Origin: Phytoactinopolyspora alkaliphila
GTDB lineage: Bacteria > Actinomycetota > Actinomycetes > Jiangellales > Jiangellaceae
Assembly (NCBI RefSeq): GCF_010550695.1
Contig: NZ_JAAGOB010000014.1
Span: 62,001 to 126,000 of the forward strand
Direction: 5' to 3'
DNA: 64,000 nt
Shown in pieces: positions 60,468-64,000 of the stretch. The notes beneath the pieces are model-generated. The model did not search any database. It was not told where the DNA came from and saw nothing but the letters and a program-made list of their open reading frames with translations. The position numbers and the translations under genes were made by a program. The number at the start of each line of letters is the position of its first letter. Within the stretch, counting starts at the first letter, position 1.

Positions 60468-62038
60468 TGCTGACTATCCGCTCGCTGGTGTCGAATCAGG
60501 CGCTGGGTCTGCGTGTCCTGGTGGCAGGTGCGCCCGGCGCGCTGGACGCACCACTGCTATGGGTGCACAACACCGAGCTGCTGGACCCGTCGGAGTACCT
60601 GCGAGAGCGGGAACTGGTGCTGACCAACGGACTCTGGCACGTGGACGGCAACGCGGCGAAGTTCGTCGTGAACGTCGCGCGTAGCGGGGGCGCGGGTGTG
60701 GTCTACGGACTGCGGGAGGAGAGCCCTGCCGTGCCGCGGGACCTCGTGGCGGCGTGCGAGGCGTCCGGCCTGCCGTTGCTGCAACTACCGGTGGAGATTC
60801 CGTTCACCGAGATGACCAGGGCGGTGGCAGCCGAGCTGGCCGACCGTCGGCAAGCCGCATTGGTCGAGACCGTACGCCGGGGGCATGATCTGGCCGATGC
60901 CATCTCGCGAGGGTCGGGTCCCACGGGCGTGCTGAAGGTGCTGCGGCGGGATCACCAGCTGCCGCTCGCGGTGGTGGACCGCACCGGGCGAGTGCTGGCG
61001 GCAGCGGATGCGTCGCTGACGGACGACGCCGGGGCACGGGCGGGCACGGCGCTTCGCCAGCACCCGCCGCCGTTGGAGGTGGACCTCGGGGAGCAGGGGA
61101 CGGCCGCGATCTTCCTGGTGGCGGCGCTCGACCACGTGGACGCGGGTCTGCTCTGCTTACGCCCGGCCGGCGAGCTGTCCGGCGTGGAACACGAAGCGCT
61201 CACCCAGGCGGCGCACTACCTGAGCCTCGAGGTGGCGCGGATGCGGCTGGCCCAGGCGATGGAGGCGCGGTTTGCCAGCGAGCTGCTGGAGATGATCCTC
61301 GCGGGCACCGAGGTAGCGGCGGAGGTCTATCCCCGCCTCGAAGCGTTCGGCATCGATCCGGCCAGTCCCATGCTGGTGGTCGCGGCGGCCTGTGTGGGCG
61401 ACGACGGGTCCGCTGGTGCGGAGTTGACCTCCCGGCTCAGTGAGCTTCTGCCTTCGTGGGGGATACCCGCGCTGGTGGCGAACAGCGCGCGCGACGTCGT
61501 CGCCATCTTCCCCTGGGCGCAGTCGGCCGAGAACGGGCTGGACATGGCCCGGCGGATGATCATCCACGTCCAGCAGCAGCTGCCGGAGACTCGGCTTGTG
61601 GCCGGCGTGAGCGGCCCGGCCGACGGTGCGCGGGCGCTGCGGCGGCCGCTGCGGGAGGCCCGCCAGGCGTGCCGGGTGCTCCTGCGCCGAGCCGGTGGCC
61701 AGGCCGTCGAGCGGTTCAGCGAGCTCGGCACCTACCACCTTCTGCTAGGCGGTGAGGACGGTCGGTCGCTGCGGCGGATCAGCGACACTGTGCTCGCCCC
61801 GCTGCGGGACTACGACGCCCGCCGCGGCGGGCGGCTGGAGACGACGCTGCGGGCCTTTCTTGACAACGACGCTCAGCTGGCATCCACAGCGGCGACCCTG
61901 TACATCCACGTCAACACGCTCCGGAACCGGCTGGCGAAGATCACCGAGCTGACCGGCCGGGACGTGATGACCACCGAGGGCAGGGTCGACGCCTTTCTCG
62001 CCCTTGAGGCGGATGCGATGGTAGGCGCGGCCGACTGA
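60467..62038 (+). CDS. PucR-family transcriptional regulator
   Basis: 523 aa. N-terminal PucR sensor domain (about 1-120; LLWVHNTELLDPSEYLRERE, LVLTNGLW), a central GGDEF-like domain (about 270-400) and the C-terminal PucR helix-turn-helix (HTH_30: TLRAFLDNDAQLASTAATLY, IHVNTLRNRLAKI at about 465-500). The family activates purine, allantoin or other nitrogen-source genes. GTG at 60467 has no ribosome site and lies next to a -10-like TATTCT, suggesting leaderless translation. Divergent from the NCS1 permease operon, its presumed target. Confidence 0.92.
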   Translation: MLTIRSLVSNQALGLRVLVAGAPGALDAPLLWVHNTELLDPSEYLRERELVLTNGLWHVDGNAAKFVVNVARSGGAGVVYGLREESPAVPRDLVAACEASGLPLLQLPVEIPFTEMTRAVAAELADRRQAALVETVRRGHDLADAISRGSGPTGVLKVLRRDHQLPLAVVDRTGRVLAAADASLTDDAGARAGTALRQHPPPLEVDLGEQGTAAIFLVAALDHVDAGLLCLRPAGELSGVEHEALTQAAHYLSLEVARMRLAQAMEARFASELLEMILAGTEVAAEVYPRLEAFGIDPASPMLVVAAACVGDDGSAGAELTSRLSELLPSWGIPALVANSARDVVAIFPWAQSAENGLDMARRMIIHVQQQLPETRLVAGVSGPADGARALRRPLREARQACRVLLRRAGGQAVERFSELGTYHLLLGGEDGRSLRRISDTVLAPLRDYDARRGGRLETTLRAFLDNDAQLASTAATLYIHVNTLRNRLAKITELTGRDVMTTEGRVDAFLALEADAMVGAAD

Positions 62039-62183
62039 ACGGCGAGCGTGACGGACCAATCGATGGTTTGACTAGCGCAGAGGCGGCTGCCTGGGTGCGG
62101 GTGTGTGAACGTCCATCACCAATGGGCCCTTGCTGGAGATATCGACATGGCCTCGGCGCGGCGCCATCCGGTCTGCTGGGTCC

Positions 62184-62804
62184 ATGACGTCGAACGCACT
62201 GATCAACCAGATCGAGGTGCCGGCCCGGCAGGCCCGCGTGGTGGAGCTGGCCGCCGGCGAGAGCGCCCGGATCGTGGATGTGGAGGGTGGCCAGGTGGGC
62301 GACGTGTTCGCCTTCAACCGCCACGACCCGTCCGAGTACCTCAGCGCCGCCCACACACGCGGACACCTCAGCAAGCTGTTTCCGGAACCGGGCGAGCAGT
62401 TCGTCACCAATCAGCGCAGGGCCATCCTCGCCCTGGTGGCGGACGACTCACCAGGACGGCACGACATGCTCATCCCGGCATGCGATCCCGCCCGCTACCG
62501 GGCGCTCGGAGTCAAGGGCTGGCACGCGTCGTGCGCGCAGAATCTGCAGGAGGCGCTGGCGAGCGTGGGAGTCGACATTGAGACCGTCCCGCAGCCGGTC
62601 AACGTCTTCATGGACATCCCGGTGTCCGATGCCGGGAACCTGGCCTGGATGCCGGCGTCGACCCGACCCGGTGACAGCGTGACTTTCCGTAGCGAGCTGG
62701 ATTGCCTGCTGGTGGTGTCTGCCTGCCCCCAGGACCTGGTCGATATCAACGGCGGAGTCCCCAAGCCGCTCGGCATCGAGGTGCTGTCCGCGCCCACTCC
62801 ATGA
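62184..62804 (+). CDS. DUF1989 / urea-carboxylase-associated family protein
   Basis: 206 aa. Matches the DUF1989 pattern: GESARIVDVEGGQVGDVFAF (about 25-44), SKLFPEPGEQFVTNQRRAIL, DMLIPACDPARYRALG and HASCAQNLQEAL with conserved Cys and His that could bind metal. Such proteins are encoded near urea carboxylase and guanidine- or amine-degradation genes; some act as aminomethyltransferase-like or carboxyguanidine deiminase subunits. ATG at 62184 chosen; the frame extends to 62130. Follows PucR by 145 bp and fits nitrogen-compound catabolism. Confidence 0.83.
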   Translation: MTSNALINQIEVPARQARVVELAAGESARIVDVEGGQVGDVFAFNRHDPSEYLSAAHTRGHLSKLFPEPGEQFVTNQRRAILALVADDSPGRHDMLIPACDPARYRALGVKGWHASCAQNLQEALASVGVDIETVPQPVNVFMDIPVSDAGNLAWMPASTRPGDSVTFRSELDCLLVVSACPQDLVDINGGVPKPLGIEVLSAPTP

Positions 62805-62854
62805 TCATCAATGGTTGACCGTGTGATCACCCGATCAACCGTTGATGATCATGG
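62799..62854. terminator. Long inverted repeat, 20-bp arms with one mismatch, 16-nt loop
   Basis: Left arm CCATGATCATCAATGGTTGA (62799-62818) overlaps the DUF1989 stop; right arm TCAACCGTTGATGATCATGG (62835-62854). The loop contains GTGATCAC, so a cruciform with a nested palindrome is possible. The arms are AT-rich relative to the genome and lack a T-tract. It may be a terminator, a regulator site for the OYE gene 58 bp on, or both. Confidence 0.6.
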
Positions 62855-62911
62855 GACGACCCGTCATTGACGACCCGACCGATTATCCGAACCAGGAGAA
62901 CTTGACCCACG

Positions 62912-64000
62912 ATGACCACACCCGAGCACCCCGCACTCGCACCGATCACCATCGGCGGACTGGCACTGGCCAACCGGCTGGCCGTGGCGCCGATGACCAG
63001 GGTCTCCGCCAGCCGGGCCGGCGTCCCTACAGCTCGGATGGCCGACTACTACGAGCGGTTCGCCATCGGAGGCTTCGGCCTTGTCCTCACCGAAGGCACC
63101 TACACCGACGCCCGGTACAGCCAGGGGTACACGAACCAGCCCGGTCTGGTGACCTCGGACCACGTCGCCGGGTGGCGGCCGGTGACCGCCCGGGTCCACG
63201 AGGCAGGCTCTCGGATCGTGGCCCAGCTCATGCACGCCGGGGCGTTGTCGCAGGGCAACGAGCACTCGGCGGAGACCGCAGGCCCCTCGGCGATCCCGCC
63301 ACTGGGCGAGAAGATGCCCGAGTACGGCGGAAGCGGCCCGTGGGCACCACCACGGGCGATGACCGAGGTTGATCTGGGCGTCGTCGTCGACGGATTCGTC
63401 GCCGCGACACGCAACGCCCGGGCGGCCGGATTCGACGGCATCGAGATCCACGCGGCCAACGGATACCTGCTCGACCAGTTCCTCACCCCCTACACCAACC
63501 GGCGCACCGACAGCTACGGTGGCTCCGTGGCCAACCGTGTGCGGCTGACGGCCGAGGTGGTCGCCGCGATCGTCGCTGCCGTACCGGCGTCGTTCCTGGT
63601 GGGAGTCCGGCTGTCGCAGACCAAGGTGAACGACTTCGGGTACCGGTGGCCGGGTGGCGCCCAGGACGCCGAGATCATCTTCGGCGCGTTGGCGGCAACC
63701 GGCGCGGACTACCTGCACGTGGCCAGCGAAGGGCGGGACTGGATCGAGACCGCGCGATTCGGCAGCGGCGAGACGATCACGGCGGTGGCCCGCAAGGTCT
63801 CCGGGCTGCCGGTGATCGCCAACGGCGGTATGCACGACGTCGGCCAAGCCGCCGCCGTCCTCGTCGAGGAGCACGCCGACCTCGTGTCGGTGGCGCGGGG
63901 AGCCCTGGCCAACCCTGACCTGCCGCACCGGCTGTCCACGGGGCACCGGCTCGACCCGTTCGACCGGGCCATGCTCGAGCCGATGGCGACGTTGGAGAAT
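62912..64000 (+). CDS. Old yellow enzyme family NADH:flavin oxidoreductase (3' end cut by window edge)
   Basis: FMN-dependent TIM-barrel oxidoreductase; 363 codons are open to the window end. Landmarks: PITIGGLALANRLAVAPMTR at the N-terminus, IVAQLMHAGALSQG, the substrate His/Asn region in IHAANGYLLDQFLTPYTNRR (about 178-197), RTDSYGGSVANRVRL and the FMN-phosphate segment LPVIANGGMHD. AGGAG lies about 14 nt before the ATG. About 10-30 residues should be missing. Reduces an activated C=C bond; probably part of the preceding nitrogen-heterocycle group, though the inverted repeat between them could separate transcription. Confidence 0.9.
   Translation, partial: MTTPEHPALAPITIGGLALANRLAVAPMTRVSASRAGVPTARMADYYERFAIGGFGLVLTEGTYTDARYSQGYTNQPGLVTSDHVAGWRPVTARVHEAGSRIVAQLMHAGALSQGNEHSAETAGPSAIPPLGEKMPEYGGSGPWAPPRAMTEVDLGVVVDGFVAATRNARAAGFDGIEIHAANGYLLDQFLTPYTNRRTDSYGGSVANRVRLTAEVVAAIVAAVPASFLVGVRLSQTKVNDFGYRWPGGAQDAEIIFGALAATGADYLHVASEGRDWIETARFGSGETITAVARKVSGLPVIANGGMHDVGQAAAVLVEEHADLVSVARGALANPDLPHRLSTGHRLDPFDRAMLEPMATLEN

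Noticed and set aside
1-64000. Mobile elements, prophage, tRNA or rRNA genes
   Set aside because: No transposase, integrase, terminal repeats, cloverleaf with CCA context or rRNA core sequence was recognised.

Overview
The window is high-GC DNA from an actinobacterium. Evidence for this is the strong GC bias at third codon positions, frequent GTG starts, ATGA/GTGA start-stop overlaps inside operons, Tat-type signal peptides on substrate-binding proteins, and dense carbohydrate-uptake operons with LacI, GntR, AraC and PucR regulators. I cannot name the species; a soil- or plant-associated saprophyte would fit. No rRNA, tRNA, CRISPR array, IS element or phage was seen.

Region 1 (1-5.0 kb, minus strand) is a sugar ABC operon: GxDLY-type SGNH hydrolase, Tat lipoprotein, two permeases (the last cut by the window edge). 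Its promoter carries a perfect 16-bp dyad. Behind it lies a frameshifted remnant of a GH42 beta-galactosidase. Region 2 (5.0-14.2 kb) is a second sugar operon: large secreted six-hairpin glycosidase, binding lipoprotein, two permeases and a GH127-like enzyme, divergent from a LacI repressor, with a LacI-type operator at the predicted transcription start. Region 3 (14.3-17.7 kb) holds an SRPBCC protein and two phytanoyl-CoA-dioxygenase-like enzymes around an AraC regulator.

Region 4 (17.9-53.1 kb) is the most interesting part. Ten copies of a 15-bp motif, CTWAGGNCCTAGGWC (half of a 17-bp odd-centred dyad), lie only between genes, in front of nearly every transcription unit, including the FadR-type GntR gene at 27.0 kb. 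I infer one regulon. Its genes are: three dehydrogenase/amidohydrolase genes; a Tat-secreted pectate-lyase-superfamily beta-helix protein; two enolase-superfamily dehydratases with a DHDPS/KdgD-like aldolase-dehydratase between them; GntR; several Gfo/Idh/MocA oxidoreductases (intact and decayed); secreted DUF4838 and cytoplasmic DUF2264 proteins; an Opp/Dpp-type importer with a fused double ATPase; creatininase-family hydrolase; mutarotase-like protein; uronate-dehydrogenase-like enzyme; two further sugar lactonases; a GSA-type aminotransferase; RidA; and a broken M81 peptidase gene. The enzyme set can be assembled into uptake of oligo-uronides followed by an oxidative uronate route (uronate to aldarolactone to aldarate to 5-keto-4-deoxy-aldarate to 2-oxoglutarate semialdehyde). 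This is inference; the aminotransferase/RidA/creatininase part suggests a nitrogen-containing or unusual sugar acid. Pseudogenes cluster here (20.5-21.0, 27.8-29.1, 52.3-53.1 kb), so the locus is being remodelled.

Region 5 (53.4-64.0 kb) is unrelated: a small membrane-anchored protein, an XRE-cupin regulator divergent from a thioredoxin-reductase-like flavoprotein, an LLM-class flavin oxidoreductase, a PIN-domain toxin with no recognisable antitoxin, and a probable N-heterocycle/amide catabolic cluster (NCS1 permease, flavin reductase-like protein, amidase, divergent PucR regulator, DUF1989 protein and an old-yellow-enzyme family protein running off the end).
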